Of a stretch of 64,000 nucleotides of DNA, positions 17,809 to 27,042 are shown piece after piece. The stretch is taken from assembly GCF_013170705.1 (NCBI RefSeq), contig NZ_CP033334.1, positions 2,147,501 to 2,211,500 of the forward strand, read 5' to 3'. Numbering within the stretch: position 1 is the first letter of the stretch; each line of letters begins with the position of its first letter. A model generated the notes under the pieces. It saw only the letters and a list, made by a program, of their open reading frames with translations. It did not search any database and had not been told where the DNA came from. This stretch comes from Mesorhizobium loti. Lineage in GTDB: Bacteria > Pseudomonadota > Alphaproteobacteria > Rhizobiales > Rhizobiaceae. The position numbers and the translations under genes were made by a program.

Positions 17809-18216
17809 CTAGCTTGCCGGCTTGATCGACACGCCGGAGCCGACGGGAACCGTGGTGCCATCCTGGAGCACTGCGATCAGTCCGTTGCTGCCAAGCGTCA
17901 CCGAAGCCACCGTGCCGGTAGTCTTGCCATCGGCCGAGGTGATGTTGCGGCCTATGAGAGCGTCGGCCTGCGACAACGCCGAGGACTGCATGATCTGGTT
18001 GAGCTTGGTGTTGGTCTGCACCGATTGCTCGACCTGCGAGAAGGTGGCGAGCTGCGCGACGTACTGCGTCGAATCCATCGGCTTGGTCGGGTCCTGGTTC
18101 TTCATCTCGGCGATCAGAAGCTTCAGGAACGACTGGTAGTCGACCGCTGTCTTCGAAGTCGGCGTGGTCGTCGAATTGGCGCCAACCGGAATCGTCGTCG
18201 TCATGTCCACGGTCAT
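17809..18216 (-). CDS. flgD: Hook-capping / hook assembly scaffold protein FlgD
   Basis: This is a 135-residue FlgD with the conserved N-terminal core VDYQSFLKLLIAEMKNQDPT followed by PMDSTQYVAQLATFSQVEQS. FlgD caps the growing hook and is exported by the flagellar system. The protein is much shorter than the roughly 230-residue enterobacterial form and keeps only a small C-terminal beta region (GTVASVTLGSNGL). Short forms are usual in rhizobia. The ATG shares one base with the flbT stop, giving translational coupling. Confidence 0.92.
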   Translation of the reverse strand: MTVDMTTTIPVGANSTTTPTSKTAVDYQSFLKLLIAEMKNQDPTKPMDSTQYVAQLATFSQVEQSVQTNTKLNQIMQSSALSQADALIGRNITSADGKTTGTVASVTLGSNGLIAVLQDGTTVPVGSGVSIKPAS

Positions 18217-18659
18217 CAGTAGCGTGCTCCCACGGCCAGCGGGCGCGGTGCGCCCGGAACATCGTCATTGCCGCCAAGCGCGCGGCGTTCGAGAGGATAA
18301 AGCGAACGGATCGCCTTCAAAGCCTCGTAGATATGATCCTCGCCGACCATGCGGTCGATCTGCTTCAGGGCGCTGCAGATGTCGGCGTCCTCGAAACTCG
18401 CGATGAGCAGCGGCAATGAGCGGCGGAACATCTCGCGCGCCTCGCCAGCACCAGCCGGGTTGATCAGCATGACCTGAACGATGAAATACAGCTGCCTGAG
18501 CGGCGTCGATGCCTGGTCGGCCTGGATCACATGGCTTTCGAGCAGGAATTGCACGTCGTTCATCAGTTCAATGGTGACCTTGCGGTCGACACGGATGACG
18601 GCACCATTGATGTAGATCTTCTCGTTGGGCTTCAGCGATATCTTCAGCGTGTTGGTCAT
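18216..18659 (-). CDS. flbT: Flagellin post-transcriptional regulator FlbT
   Basis: The 147-residue protein is recognised by MTNTLKISLKPNEKIYINGA and the FFEL-like core VTIELMNDVQFLLESHVI. In Caulobacter FlbT binds the 5' leader of flagellin mRNA and lowers its stability, while in Brucella and other Rhizobiales it acts with FlaF to control flagellin output. The start at 18659 overlaps the flaF stop by four bases. Both flagellin genes in this window have stem-loops in their leaders that are candidate targets. Confidence 0.93.
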   Translation of the reverse strand: MTNTLKISLKPNEKIYINGAVIRVDRKVTIELMNDVQFLLESHVIQADQASTPLRQLYFIVQVMLINPAGAGEAREMFRRSLPLLIASFEDADICSALKQIDRMVGEDHIYEALKAIRSLYPLERRALGGNDDVPGAPRPLAVGARY

Positions 18660-19003
18660 TGAATGCCGTCGCGGATGATCTGGGACACTTCGATCAGCCC
18701 TTCGAAATTGTTGGTGCGGCCCTGGCGAATGTCCTCGGCCTCGCGCAGCAGCCACAGGCCGATGGAAATCAGGTTGGCGCGCAATTCCTTGGGTAGCGCG
18801 TTGTCGCTGGAGCCGAGATCCTCGACGAAGGTGGTCCAGACGCGGTTGGTGAAATGCAGCGCCTCCACCGCCTCCATCGAAGCCTGGCCGGCCACCGCCG
18901 CCGCCGCCAGCATGTCGATCGAGCGGGTCAGGAGTTCGCGCTCACGATCCTTGGCGTCCGAGACGGAGGTGCTTTGGACGTCGGCATAGGAAAATTGGTA
19001 CAT
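18656..19003 (-). CDS. flaF: Flagellin synthesis regulator FlaF
   Basis: The 115-residue helical protein begins MYQFSYADVQ and contains NRVWTTFVEDLGSSDNALPK, then ELRANLISIGLWLLREAEDI, both hallmarks of FlaF. FlaF works together with FlbT in alphaproteobacteria to balance flagellin synthesis and secretion. The gene order flgL-flaF-flbT-flgD is the standard rhizobial arrangement. It overlaps flbT by four bases and begins shortly after the flgL stop. Confidence 0.93.
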   Translation of the reverse strand: MYQFSYADVQSTSVSDAKDRERELLTRSIDMLAAAAVAGQASMEAVEALHFTNRVWTTFVEDLGSSDNALPKELRANLISIGLWLLREAEDIRQGRTNNFEGLIEVSQIIRDGIQ

Positions 19004-19032
19004 CGTTGGCTCTACCGTTCCGCTGGGAGTTG

Positions 19033-20076
19033 TCAGGTCAGGTAATTCAACAGGCTGAGCTGCTGCAGGCGCGCCGTCAGAGCGAAGGACGTCTCGATAT
19101 GCTGCGTCAGATCGGCGACGCGGGTCGCGGCTTCGGCCGGGTCGACGGCCTCGAGATCGAGGATGTGCCGTTCGAACAGGTCGACCTGCGTCTTCATGCG
19201 GTCGCTGGCATCGGAGACACGTTTCTGCACGATGCCGGTTTCGGACTGGACCTGGGCGATGCCGCTCAGCGCCTCGCCGACCAGTGTCTGCGAGTGGCTG
19301 ACGATGCTGTCCTTCGCCGCCTGGCTGATGTTGGTGGACATCAGGCTGGAGACGATGGCGGCGGCCATCGCGAGCTTCTTGATGCCGTCGCTGTTGGCAC
19401 TGGTCGAGGTGGCGGTGGTTTCGTTGAGGGCGATGCGGCTGACGATCTGCTGGTCGGTGGCGTTCGACATGTTGGCCTGCCAGCCCGCGCCGAGGAATTG
19501 CGGCGTAACATCATTGGTGATGAAGTCGTCCATCTGGGCGGTGGTGATATTGGCGGCGGCCGGATCATTGGGCGTGAAGCCGAATTTGGCGACGAAGGAG
19601 GCATCGAAGGCGGCCTTGGCCGTTGAGCCCGCGGCGGTGAAATCGTTGATCGGCTTGACGTCGGTGTTTGTGCCGGCGAACAGATACTCGCCGTTGACAC
19701 TGGTGTTGAGGATCGAGGCAAGCTGCTGGATCGTCGTCTGCCCGGTCGATTGGGTCAGGCTGTCGGAGTTGTCGCCCGAAGACGCGGTGGTCAGGCTGGA
19801 CAGGAAGGTCTGCGCCACGCCGGAGAGTTGGCCGAGCGCGGTCTGGGTCGACGCAAGCCGGGCGGTGACCAGACCGTTGGAATCGACGATCACGTTCAGC
19901 CGGTCGAGGTCGCGCGAGAAGGTGACGGATTGGGCGGTGCGTCCGCCCAATGCCAGGCCGACATCGGCGACCTTGCCAGTCGATGATTCCTTCGTTGCTT
20001 TGACGAGGTCGGCCTGCATGCGCATCTGTTGATAGCGCATGGCATTGGAGAGGGCGGCCGAGGAAACTGAGGTCAT
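19033..20076 (-). CDS. flgL: Hook-filament junction protein FlgL (HAP3)
   Basis: The 347-residue protein has a flagellin-like N-terminal coiled coil (MRYQQMRMQADLVKATKESS followed by TGKVADVGLALG) and a matching C-terminal helix (LDLEAVDPAEAATRVADLTQ). FlgL is the second junction protein between hook and filament. Length is typical of rhizobial FlgL. It starts four bases after the flgK stop, in the usual flgE-flgK-flgL series. Confidence 0.9.
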   Translation of the reverse strand: MTSVSSAALSNAMRYQQMRMQADLVKATKESSTGKVADVGLALGGRTAQSVTFSRDLDRLNVIVDSNGLVTARLASTQTALGQLSGVAQTFLSSLTTASSGDNSDSLTQSTGQTTIQQLASILNTSVNGEYLFAGTNTDVKPINDFTAAGSTAKAAFDASFVAKFGFTPNDPAAANITTAQMDDFITNDVTPQFLGAGWQANMSNATDQQIVSRIALNETTATSTSANSDGIKKLAMAAAIVSSLMSTNISQAAKDSIVSHSQTLVGEALSGIAQVQSETGIVQKRVSDASDRMKTQVDLFERHILDLEAVDPAEAATRVADLTQHIETSFALTARLQQLSLLNYLT

Positions 20077-20079
20077 GTA

Positions 20080-21534
20080 TTATCCCACCGCGTTCAACAG
20101 GGCCGTCATCATGTCGTCGACGGTCTTCATCATCCGGGCCGATGCCTGATAGGTGTGTTCGAGGTCGAGCAGCAGCGACATCTCCTGGTCGACATTGACG
20201 CCGGTCGCATTGGACAGCGCCTCGGAGCTGCGCTGTGCCAGCGCTTCCTTCGCGTTGGCGGCTGTCGAAGCCTGCTGGCGCATGCCCTGGAGCCAGCCGA
20301 TCGAATTGGCGGCGTAGTCGGAAACGCTGGAGGTAGCCGAAATGCCGGCGGCGGGATCGAACGTCATCGGCTGGTCGAGCCGATCGCCATAGGCAACCAG
20401 AAGGCTGGAATAGGAAGCACCGCCGCTGGTGTTGGAGACGTAAGCAGCGCCGTTGGCGCCGCCGTCGCGCAGCAAGGTCGGATTGCCGCCGGTGCTCGGA
20501 TCCATCGCCGTATTGATGCTGATCGTGGAAGCCAGGCCATTGACCAGAGTGCCCGCGGCCGGCACCGCCGGCGCGCCGGACCAGGTGAACAGGCCAGCGG
20601 CATTGGGCATCGAGGTCGCGGTCTCGGCAAAGGCCGTGATCAGGCCGCGCGCGGTCTCGTCGAGCTGGCTCTGCATGGTCGAGGCGACGCCGTCGCGCAA
20701 TTGCAGCAGGCCGGCGAGCTTGCCGCTGGCGCTGGTGTTGCCGCCGGCTCCCGCGGAGACCGGCACGTTGTCGATATAGACGGTGTTGCCGGTGGCTCCG
20801 GCGGCATAGCCGGCCGATGGCGTGAAGCTCACCGTGCGCGGTATGGTCTCGAACAGCGTGGTGCCATCGCCCGTCGTGATGACCATGTCGTTGTCGCCGC
20901 GCGTGAAGGTCGATACGGGAACATACTCCGAGATCTTTTTCAGCAGCGCGTCGCGCTGGTCGAGCGCGTCGGAAACGTCGGTGCCTGAACGGGTCCCGGA
21001 CATGACCGCCTGGTTGGCGTCCTGGAACTGGCTGAGCAGCGAGTTGAGGTCCTTGACCGCCGTGTCGATCTGGCTGTCGGTCTGGGTGCGGAAATCCTGA
21101 ACGGCCTGGGAGCCTTCATTCAGGGAGCGCACGACCTGCCTGGCCGCGTCGATGACGCTGGAGCCGAGATTCTGGTTGGACGGCGAGGTGGCGTAGAGTT
21201 GCAGCGCCTGCTGCAGATTGGCGATGGCGGTCGAGGGCGAGGAGGCGTTGTCGACGCCGTTGACCGAAACGTCCAGCTGATCCATGCCGCTGTAGAGCGC
21301 GTTCTGGCCGCTATACGCCGACAAGGCGCTGAGATTTTGCCGGAAGAGCAGGTCGTTGGTTACGCGCTGGATATCAACCGAACGCGCGCCTGGCGCCGTG
21401 CTGGTGACGACGGCGATGCGGCGCGTATAGTCTGGATTGGAGGCGTCTGCGACGTTGCGCGAGACAACGCTGGTCTGCCGCGCGGTGTTCATAAGCGCCG
21501 ATTGGGCGATGCTCAATGCGGAAGATAACGACAT
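20080..21534 (-). CDS. flgK: Hook-filament junction protein FlgK (HAP1)
   Basis: The 484-residue protein has the conserved rod/hook N-terminus (LSSALSIAQSALMNTARQTS, then VVSRNVADASNPDYTRR) and the C-terminal sequence GVNVDQEMSLLLDLEHTYQA followed by SARMMKTVDDMMTALLNAVG, both diagnostic of FlgK. It forms the first junction zone above the hook. The variable domain in the middle is of normal size. It is co-transcribed with flgE upstream (27-base gap) and flgL downstream. Confidence 0.94.
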   Translation of the reverse strand: MSLSSALSIAQSALMNTARQTSVVSRNVADASNPDYTRRIAVVTSTAPGARSVDIQRVTNDLLFRQNLSALSAYSGQNALYSGMDQLDVSVNGVDNASSPSTAIANLQQALQLYATSPSNQNLGSSVIDAARQVVRSLNEGSQAVQDFRTQTDSQIDTAVKDLNSLLSQFQDANQAVMSGTRSGTDVSDALDQRDALLKKISEYVPVSTFTRGDNDMVITTGDGTTLFETIPRTVSFTPSAGYAAGATGNTVYIDNVPVSAGAGGNTSASGKLAGLLQLRDGVASTMQSQLDETARGLITAFAETATSMPNAAGLFTWSGAPAVPAAGTLVNGLASTISINTAMDPSTGGNPTLLRDGGANGAAYVSNTSGGASYSSLLVAYGDRLDQPMTFDPAAGISATSSVSDYAANSIGWLQGMRQQASTAANAKEALAQRSSEALSNATGVNVDQEMSLLLDLEHTYQASARMMKTVDDMMTALLNAVG

Positions 21535-21561
21535 GCTGGTCTTTCACGGGCCACGCCCGGT

Positions 21562-22818
21562 TTATCTCTTCAGGTTGACAAGGACGTCCATCAGGTCGGA
21601 ACCGGTCTGGAAGACTTTCGAATTGGCGGTGTAGCTGCGCTGCGCGGCGATCATGTCGGTCAGCTCTTCGGCGATATCGACATTGGAATTCTCGAGCGCG
21701 CCGGAGATGATCGAGCCCAGCTTGCCTTCATTGGCAAAGCCGACGCGGATCGCGCCGGATTCGGTGCCCTGCGCGTAGACATTGCCGGGGAGGGCCTTGA
21801 GCTGGTCAGGGCTCTGCACATCGGCCAGCGGAATCTTGTAGAGCGCCTTGGTGGAGCCATCCTTGTACTGGGCGTAGATGGTGCCGTCCTTGCCGATCTG
21901 GACCTTGTCGATGGTGCTCGGCGCGTTACCGTTCACCTGGGCGTCGGAAACCGTGTAGCCGGTGCCGAGCTGGGTCAGTTTCGACAGGTCGAGATCGAGG
22001 CTCGCGCCGCCCGGCACGGTGAACGTGACGTCGGTGGGCGTGCCGGTGAGCTTGCCGGTGGTGGCGTCGAAGGTCAGGTTGGCGGTGCCGAGTGCGCCGC
22101 CGGTGTAGGGGAACGATGTGCCAGGCGTCGCCTTGGACTGATCGAAGACCGCCACCTCCCAGGTGCCGGCGCCGGTGTTGGTGAAATAGACGTCGAGCAG
22201 CTTCTTGTTGCCGAGATTGTCGTAGGTGACCATCGACGATTTCTGGGTGTATTGTGCGGTGGCGGCGTTGGCACTGGGCAGGTTGGCGGCGACGACCGGT
22301 GTCGCGCCCGCCGGCAGATTGCCACTGAAAATGCCTGCGGTGCTGGGCGTTGCGGTCAATCCCTGGTCGGAGATGACAACCGGCACCAGACCTTCGAAGC
22401 CGTTCACCGTCGCCGCCGGCACGCCGTTTTCGTAGCTGTAGGCCATGAGCTGGAAGCCGGCCGCGTTGACGAGCCTGCCCTGTGCGTCGGGAACGAAAGC
22501 GCCGGCGCGGGTCAGGAAGGGCGTGCCGCTCGGGTCCTGGACGACAAAGAAACCATCGCCGCTGACGGCTAGGTCGGAGACCGAGGTCGTGTATTGCAGG
22601 ACGCCCGGATCGCTGACCGCTTGCCGGATCGTCGTGGTGACGCCGCCGGAATTGTAGGCGCCGCCCGTGGACGGCATGATCAGCGTCGAAAATTCGGTGG
22701 AGGATCGCTTGTAGCCGTTGGTGTCGGAGTTGGCGATGTTGTCGGCTGTCGTCGACAGGCGGTTTGCCTGGGCGTTCATGCCGGAAACGCCGGTCCGCAT
22801 CATTCCGTAGAGGCTCAT
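21562..22818 (-). CDS. flgE: Flagellar hook protein FlgE
   Basis: This is a 418-residue hook subunit. The N-terminus MSLYGMMRTGVSGMNAQANR and SDTNGYKRSSTEFSTLI is the rod/hook signature. The C-terminus contains NSNVDIAEELTDMIAAQRSY and ANSKVFQTGSDLMDVLVNL, typical of FlgE. A FlgE D2-type domain fills the middle. It lies 79 bases downstream of rem, so it may be transcribed with rem or from a Rem-activated promoter in that gap. Confidence 0.95.
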   Translation of the reverse strand: MSLYGMMRTGVSGMNAQANRLSTTADNIANSDTNGYKRSSTEFSTLIMPSTGGAYNSGGVTTTIRQAVSDPGVLQYTTSVSDLAVSGDGFFVVQDPSGTPFLTRAGAFVPDAQGRLVNAAGFQLMAYSYENGVPAATVNGFEGLVPVVISDQGLTATPSTAGIFSGNLPAGATPVVAANLPSANAATAQYTQKSSMVTYDNLGNKKLLDVYFTNTGAGTWEVAVFDQSKATPGTSFPYTGGALGTANLTFDATTGKLTGTPTDVTFTVPGGASLDLDLSKLTQLGTGYTVSDAQVNGNAPSTIDKVQIGKDGTIYAQYKDGSTKALYKIPLADVQSPDQLKALPGNVYAQGTESGAIRVGFANEGKLGSIISGALENSNVDIAEELTDMIAAQRSYTANSKVFQTGSDLMDVLVNLKR

Positions 22819-22897
22819 CGAGATGTCTCCGCAATATCCATGCCACTGGCAGCGAGGCTACGCGCCCTGTCTTGCGCGAGGCTGGCGCGGCACGGCA

Positions 22898-23566
22898 TCA
22901 GAACACGAGCCGGTAGCCGAGGAAGCGTTTGGAATCGATCGGGTCGGTGCCCAGCTTCTCGCGCAGCTTCTTGCGCAATTTGCTGATGTGGCTTTCGACA
23001 ACGTTCTCCTCGACCTCTTCGTCGAAGATGCCGTAGATGGCGTTGAAGACCTGGGTCTTGGTAACCCGGCGGCCGCGGTTGCTCGCCAGATATTCGAGGA
23101 TGCGGCGTTCGCGGCGCGGCAAGGGCAGCGGCTGGCCGTCGATCTCGGGATCGCGGCCGTCCATGAAGATGCGCATGGCGCCGATCTCGGTGTAGGCGAC
23201 ATCCTCATGGGCGCGACGGCGGATGGCGGTGATACGGGCCAGGATCTCTCTGATATGGACGGGCTTGCGGATGACGTCGTCGACGCCGCTCTCGAACAAC
23301 CGCAGCGTGTTCTCAAGCGAATGCTGCTCGCTGAGCGCAATGACAGGAGCGCCGGTGCGGTCGCGGATCTGGCGCGGCGAGATGGCGCCTTCGCGGCAGT
23401 CGCCGATAAGGAAGGCCCGCACCGAACGCAGGTCGGTGTCGGCGGCCGAGTTCACCCACTCGCCGAATTCGCCGGGCGCGAAGCCCGCGCAGGCGACGCC
23501 CTCGCGATCAAAAAGTGAATTGTATCCCTCAGTCACGAGCTCTCGCTCGTCAACGATAACGATCAT
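22898..23566 (-). CDS. rem: Orphan OmpR-type response regulator Rem (FtcR), activator of flagellar genes
   Basis: The predicted protein has 222 residues, starting at [20 protein letters not shown], the usual Rem/FtcR N-terminus; a longer frame to 23638 is unlikely. The C-terminal winged-helix domain is clear ([20 protein letters not shown] and [17 protein letters not shown]). The receiver domain looks degenerate: the acidic pocket is DE, and the strand that should carry the phospho-acceptor reads FLIGD with unusual surroundings. In Sinorhizobium Rem is activated at the transcript level by VisN/VisR and switches on later flagellar genes. No partner histidine kinase is nearby. Confidence 0.92.
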   Translation of the reverse strand: MIVIVDERELVTEGYNSLFDREGVACAGFAPGEFGEWVNSAADTDLRSVRAFLIGDCREGAISPRQIRDRTGAPVIALSEQHSLENTLRLFESGVDDVIRKPVHIREILARITAIRRRAHEDVAYTEIGAMRIFMDGRDPEIDGQPLPLPRRERRILEYLASNRGRRVTKTQVFNAIYGIFDEEVEENVVESHISKLRKKLREKLGTDPIDSKRFLGYRLVF

Positions 23567-23790
23567 CGGCCCCGCCTTCCGAATCAGCACATCTGCCCCG
23601 TGGGGAAAGGCGTAACCGCTGGTGGGAATCGTGAACAACCGTCATTTCTTGTAACTAGTTTCTTGGGAGTCTGGAATCGTGTCGGTTGCATTAGCGTGCA
23701 GCCAGATATGCTTGCGGCGGGAAGTTCTGGGCAAGTCAAAACGGCAAGCCCAAAGCAGCGGAATCGGCACATTAGAAGCAGAAAATGCGC

Positions 23791-24381
23791 TCACTGGTTG
23801 CAAAAGGCGCGGGCGTTGGTTGTCCATCTGCCAAAGCCGGTGGCAACCATGTTGGCGATCACCCGGCAGACATAGACCTTCTGCGCCGGGTCGTTGTCCG
23901 GGCCGGCATGATAACGGGCGACGGCCATCGACCATGTTTCGTGGCGGGCATGGAGACTGGCCAGGAAACGCGCCGCGTAGTCGACGTTCTGGCGCGGGTC
24001 CAGCATGTCCTCGACGCTGCGGAAATGCGACGCGTGGTAGTGGTGGTTGATCTGCATGCAGCCGAGATCGATCAGCGTCTTGCCCTCGCGTTGCGCGTTG
24101 GCGAAGGTGGCAAGCGCCTCGGTCCGGCTCCTCGGGAAAACCGCTTTTCCTTCTATATTCAATGCGTTAGGCTGCAGGCTGCCTTTCTTGCCCGTCTCGG
24201 TCAGGCCGACGGCATAGAGGATGCCGGCGGGCACGCCGTAGCGGTCGGCGGCGCGCAGGATCTCGGGCTCGCAGGGATTGGTTGCGGCGAGGGCGGCGTT
24301 CGCGAGGCTAGATAAATATATCGCCGCCAGCGCGCTCGCGAGATGGCGAAGCGGCGCGGCCGTAATCCTGCGCGTCATCAT
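23791..24381 (-). CDS. Lytic transglycosylase linked to flagellar assembly
   Basis: The 196-residue secreted protein has a signal peptide (LASALAAIYLSSLANAALA) followed by a lysozyme-like domain. Catalytic glutamate lies in VGLTETGKKGSLQPNALNI and the partner motif is DLGCMQINHHYH. It would cut peptidoglycan to let the rod through the cell wall. The start at 24381 has AAGGGG six bases upstream and lies 74 bases inside the end of fliK, in another frame; no later start would keep the signal peptide. No flgJ muramidase is present in the window, so this enzyme may fill that role, like SltF of Rhodobacter. Confidence 0.85.
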   Translation of the reverse strand: MMTRRITAAPLRHLASALAAIYLSSLANAALAATNPCEPEILRAADRYGVPAGILYAVGLTETGKKGSLQPNALNIEGKAVFPRSRTEALATFANAQREGKTLIDLGCMQINHHYHASHFRSVEDMLDPRQNVDYAARFLASLHARHETWSMAVARYHAGPDNDPAQKVYVCRVIANMVATGFGRWTTNARAFCNQ

Positions 24382-25678
24382 GGTTACCCCTTGCGGACTG
24401 CTGGCCCGGTTGCTGGCCGCCGGCGCCGTTGTTGCCACCGCCAGAGTTTCCAGGTTGGAAGGAGGACTGGTCGCGGCCAGGCGCGGCGGCGGGCGAGGCG
24501 GTTGTATCCGCCCGGGTTGTAGCCGGAACGGCCACTGACGGTTGCATGATGGTGACCTTGTCAACCTCGAAGCCGAGCCCACGCAGCGACTTGACGATCG
24601 CCTCGCTGTCGCTGGAAAGCCTGCGGTAGGCATCGTGTGTTTCGGGCTTCAGTTCAATCGAGAGTTGTTCTCCGGAGAGGCGAAGATGGGCGGTGACCAT
24701 GCCCAGTTCGGCCGGGTGAAGTTCGATCTTCAACACATGTGTCGGAACGGCAACAGAGCCGGCCGTCTGGGCGGCCGCGGAGGTCGTCGAAAACGCCTGC
24801 CGCGGGCCACCATCTGCCGCTACGGCGTTGATTATGCTGAGCGCTGCCTGGCTCATGGGAGCCTGAGGCGGGGCAGGGAAGCTGCGTTCGGAGACCACGT
24901 CGATGCGCGCCGACGCCGGAAGCTGTTTTCCTGGCTCCAGCCGCAACGAGGACTGGACGTCGGCGATGGATTTCATTTGCGGTGCCGCCTGCTTCGACCC
25001 GGTACCAGGCACCTCGGCGGCCGTGGGCTCGGGTAGCGGGCCGGCAGCGATTGCATTGTCATGTCGCGATACGCCAGTGGCGGCGTCGCGGACGGACTGG
25101 CTGTCGAGCTTTGTCAGCGGTCCGTCGACGAGCGATACCCGCTCGGGCTTCGATATCGGCTCGAGGTCGTCATGCCCGGCGGAAGTCGCCCGATAGGCCT
25201 TGGGCAAGATCTGTCCGTCGGGCGCCGATCCCTGTCCGGCCTGGCCCGCTACGTCCGTCTTGGCCGATGTCGAGAAATGGCGCAGGTCATGAAACGCCAT
25301 CAGCAAAGGCAGATGGTCGTCGAGCGGTGTTGCGCCGGCGTCGGTCGTCTGTGTTTCGGTGTCGGCGTCCTTGTCCGCCTCGACGTCCTTGCCGTCTTTC
25401 ATGGATTTCGCAGTCGTCAATCCGGTCTCTGCGATCCTCGCCTTGCCTGCCGGCACCGGTTCGTCCTCGCCGGTTTGCGCCGCAAGGCCGGCAGCAAGCT
25501 TGCTCCAGCGCGGATCGTGTGCCCCGGTCTCGGTCGTCGGCTGCTTTTCCGCCTGGACTGCGCCGCGATGCACCATCCTGCCGAAACCAGCATCATCCTT
25601 CTTTCCAGGCACGGCCGGCTGCTCCGCCGTGCGCGTGGCGGTAAATCCTGGGAGGGCCGGGCCGAGGCTGGGGGTCAT
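24308..25678 (-). CDS. fliK: Hook-length control protein FliK (MotD)
   Basis: The 456-residue protein has a long, low-complexity N-terminal half and a compact C-terminal hook-length domain: VLKIELHPAELGMVTAHLRL is the family signature, followed by SLRGLGFEVDKVTI. In Sinorhizobium this gene was first named motD and later shown to control hook length. The tail is Gln/Gly/Asn-rich. Its ATG overlaps the motC stop (ATGA), and its own end overlaps the transglycosylase gene by 74 bases. Confidence 0.88.
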   Translation of the reverse strand: MTPSLGPALPGFTATRTAEQPAVPGKKDDAGFGRMVHRGAVQAEKQPTTETGAHDPRWSKLAAGLAAQTGEDEPVPAGKARIAETGLTTAKSMKDGKDVEADKDADTETQTTDAGATPLDDHLPLLMAFHDLRHFSTSAKTDVAGQAGQGSAPDGQILPKAYRATSAGHDDLEPISKPERVSLVDGPLTKLDSQSVRDAATGVSRHDNAIAAGPLPEPTAAEVPGTGSKQAAPQMKSIADVQSSLRLEPGKQLPASARIDVVSERSFPAPPQAPMSQAALSIINAVAADGGPRQAFSTTSAAAQTAGSVAVPTHVLKIELHPAELGMVTAHLRLSGEQLSIELKPETHDAYRRLSSDSEAIVKSLRGLGFEVDKVTIMQPSVAVPATTRADTTASPAAAPGRDQSSFQPGNSGGGNNGAGGQQPGQQSARGNHDDAQDYGRAASPSRERAGGDIFI

Positions 25679-27042
25679 TTCGGGGCGGCTCCAAGCATCT
25701 GGTCGATCAGGTCGAGCTGTCGACGGGTTTTCATCATGGCGGCGTCGGTCGGGTCATTCGTGTCGGGACTGGCAGGGGTTGCCGGTGCCGATGCCGGCAG
25801 GACCGTCGCCGATGGGGCCGAAGGCGCCGGCGCGCTTGGTGCAGCCGGCGCGGCGGCGGATGGCGCGACAGCGGGCTGTTCGGAGACCGCACCCTCGACG
25901 GGCGGCAATCCGGCCTCGTCGGCGGCCTGCGTGGCGGTGACCTCGGTCTCGGACCGCGGTGCAACGGTTGCCGGCGCCGTATTCGCGGCGGGAAGGGAAG
26001 CAGGCGGCGCCACAACCTCACCGGCGATGGCCTGGGCGGCGTCGAGCAGGGCACGGTCACCGTCCGACAGCCTGCTGCGGTCGATCTTGCCAAGCTTGGT
26101 GCGCACGTCCTCGATCGTGTCCGACGTCACGGTGGACAGGCTGGAGTAAAGCTGGGCGCGCGGATCGCCCTGATTGGTGTTGCCGTCGCGGCCCTGGGCC
26201 CGCGCCGAGGCGAAGGCCGACAATTCACTGAGGCCGTCGATCGCGGCACGGCGGGCAATGCGCAGGTAAATCACCTTCTCGCGCTCGGGATCCATCATCG
26301 AGGTGATATCGGCCAGCTTGTCCTGGCTGATCGACATGTGCAGCGCGATGACGCCGGAAACGAAGGAATCAGCGAACTGGCTGGCATAGGGCGAATAGAG
26401 ATAGCGCTCGACATACTGGGTGGAAGTGAGCGCGAACCGCGCGGCATCGCCTTGCGCCGCGGCGATGCCGACCGAGCGCCGCAAGGCGGCTTCCTCGACA
26501 AGGGTGCCGGGGCTGAGCAGCTTGGCCTCGTCGAGCAGCGTGAGCGCCGCCGCCGGGTCGTCCGTCGCCATCAGCGATCCTTTGACCAGCGCCACAAAGG
26601 CCCCGAGGTCGCTTGGCAATGTCATGGGGTCGATCGGCTTCAGGACTTCAATAGCGCCGGCGGGCCGGCCAACCAGATAGTTGATGACGCCCTTGGCAAT
26701 CGAGAGATCCTGGGCATCCACCGGGTTGGCGCGGGAGACCGCCGCCTCGACGGTGGATGGATTGCCACCGCTCATGCCGTAGACCAGCAGCGCGCGAAAA
26801 TTCCTGGGATCCTTGAAGTCCTCGGCGTCCGCTGCGCGCAGGCGCGCGTCGGTCATCTCGAGCAGCTTGGCCTGCATCGGCATCGCGGCGTGGTCGCCGG
26901 CGGCGATCCGATCCTGGATAAGCTGCAGCGAGCGCACCAGCTGGTAAGGCTGCAGCGTGTCCTGGGCAAAGCCGGCCGACGGATACACTGCGGCCAGCAG
27001 CAACAGGCCCATCAGCCGGCTGGTGACGGCCGCGCGCTTCAT
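25675..27042 (-). CDS. motC: Periplasmic motor protein MotC
   Basis: The predicted protein has 455 residues and starts at the ATG overlapping the motB stop (27042). It has an N-terminal signal peptide (LMGLLLLAAVYPSAGFAQ), a helical periplasmic body with repeats resembling tetratricopeptide helices, and a Pro/Ala-rich linker near residues 375-430. MotC is known from Sinorhizobium as a periplasmic protein needed for motor rotation and stabilised by the chaperone MotE, whose gene is also in this window. A longer upstream frame is a shadow within motB. Confidence 0.88.
   Translation of the reverse strand: MKRAAVTSRLMGLLLLAAVYPSAGFAQDTLQPYQLVRSLQLIQDRIAAGDHAAMPMQAKLLEMTDARLRAADAEDFKDPRNFRALLVYGMSGGNPSTVEAAVSRANPVDAQDLSIAKGVINYLVGRPAGAIEVLKPIDPMTLPSDLGAFVALVKGSLMATDDPAAALTLLDEAKLLSPGTLVEEAALRRSVGIAAAQGDAARFALTSTQYVERYLYSPYASQFADSFVSGVIALHMSISQDKLADITSMMDPEREKVIYLRIARRAAIDGLSELSAFASARAQGRDGNTNQGDPRAQLYSSLSTVTSDTIEDVRTKLGKIDRSRLSDGDRALLDAAQAIAGEVVAPPASLPAANTAPATVAPRSETEVTATQAADEAGLPPVEGAVSEQPAVAPSAAAPAAPSAPAPSAPSATVLPASAPATPASPDTNDPTDAAMMKTRRQLDLIDQMLGAAPK

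Noticed and set aside
17247-17825. Open frames crossing the region between the MFS gene and fliQ
   Set aside because: They overlap fliQ and flgD in antisense and show no coding-like composition or ribosome site; the region is treated as non-coding.
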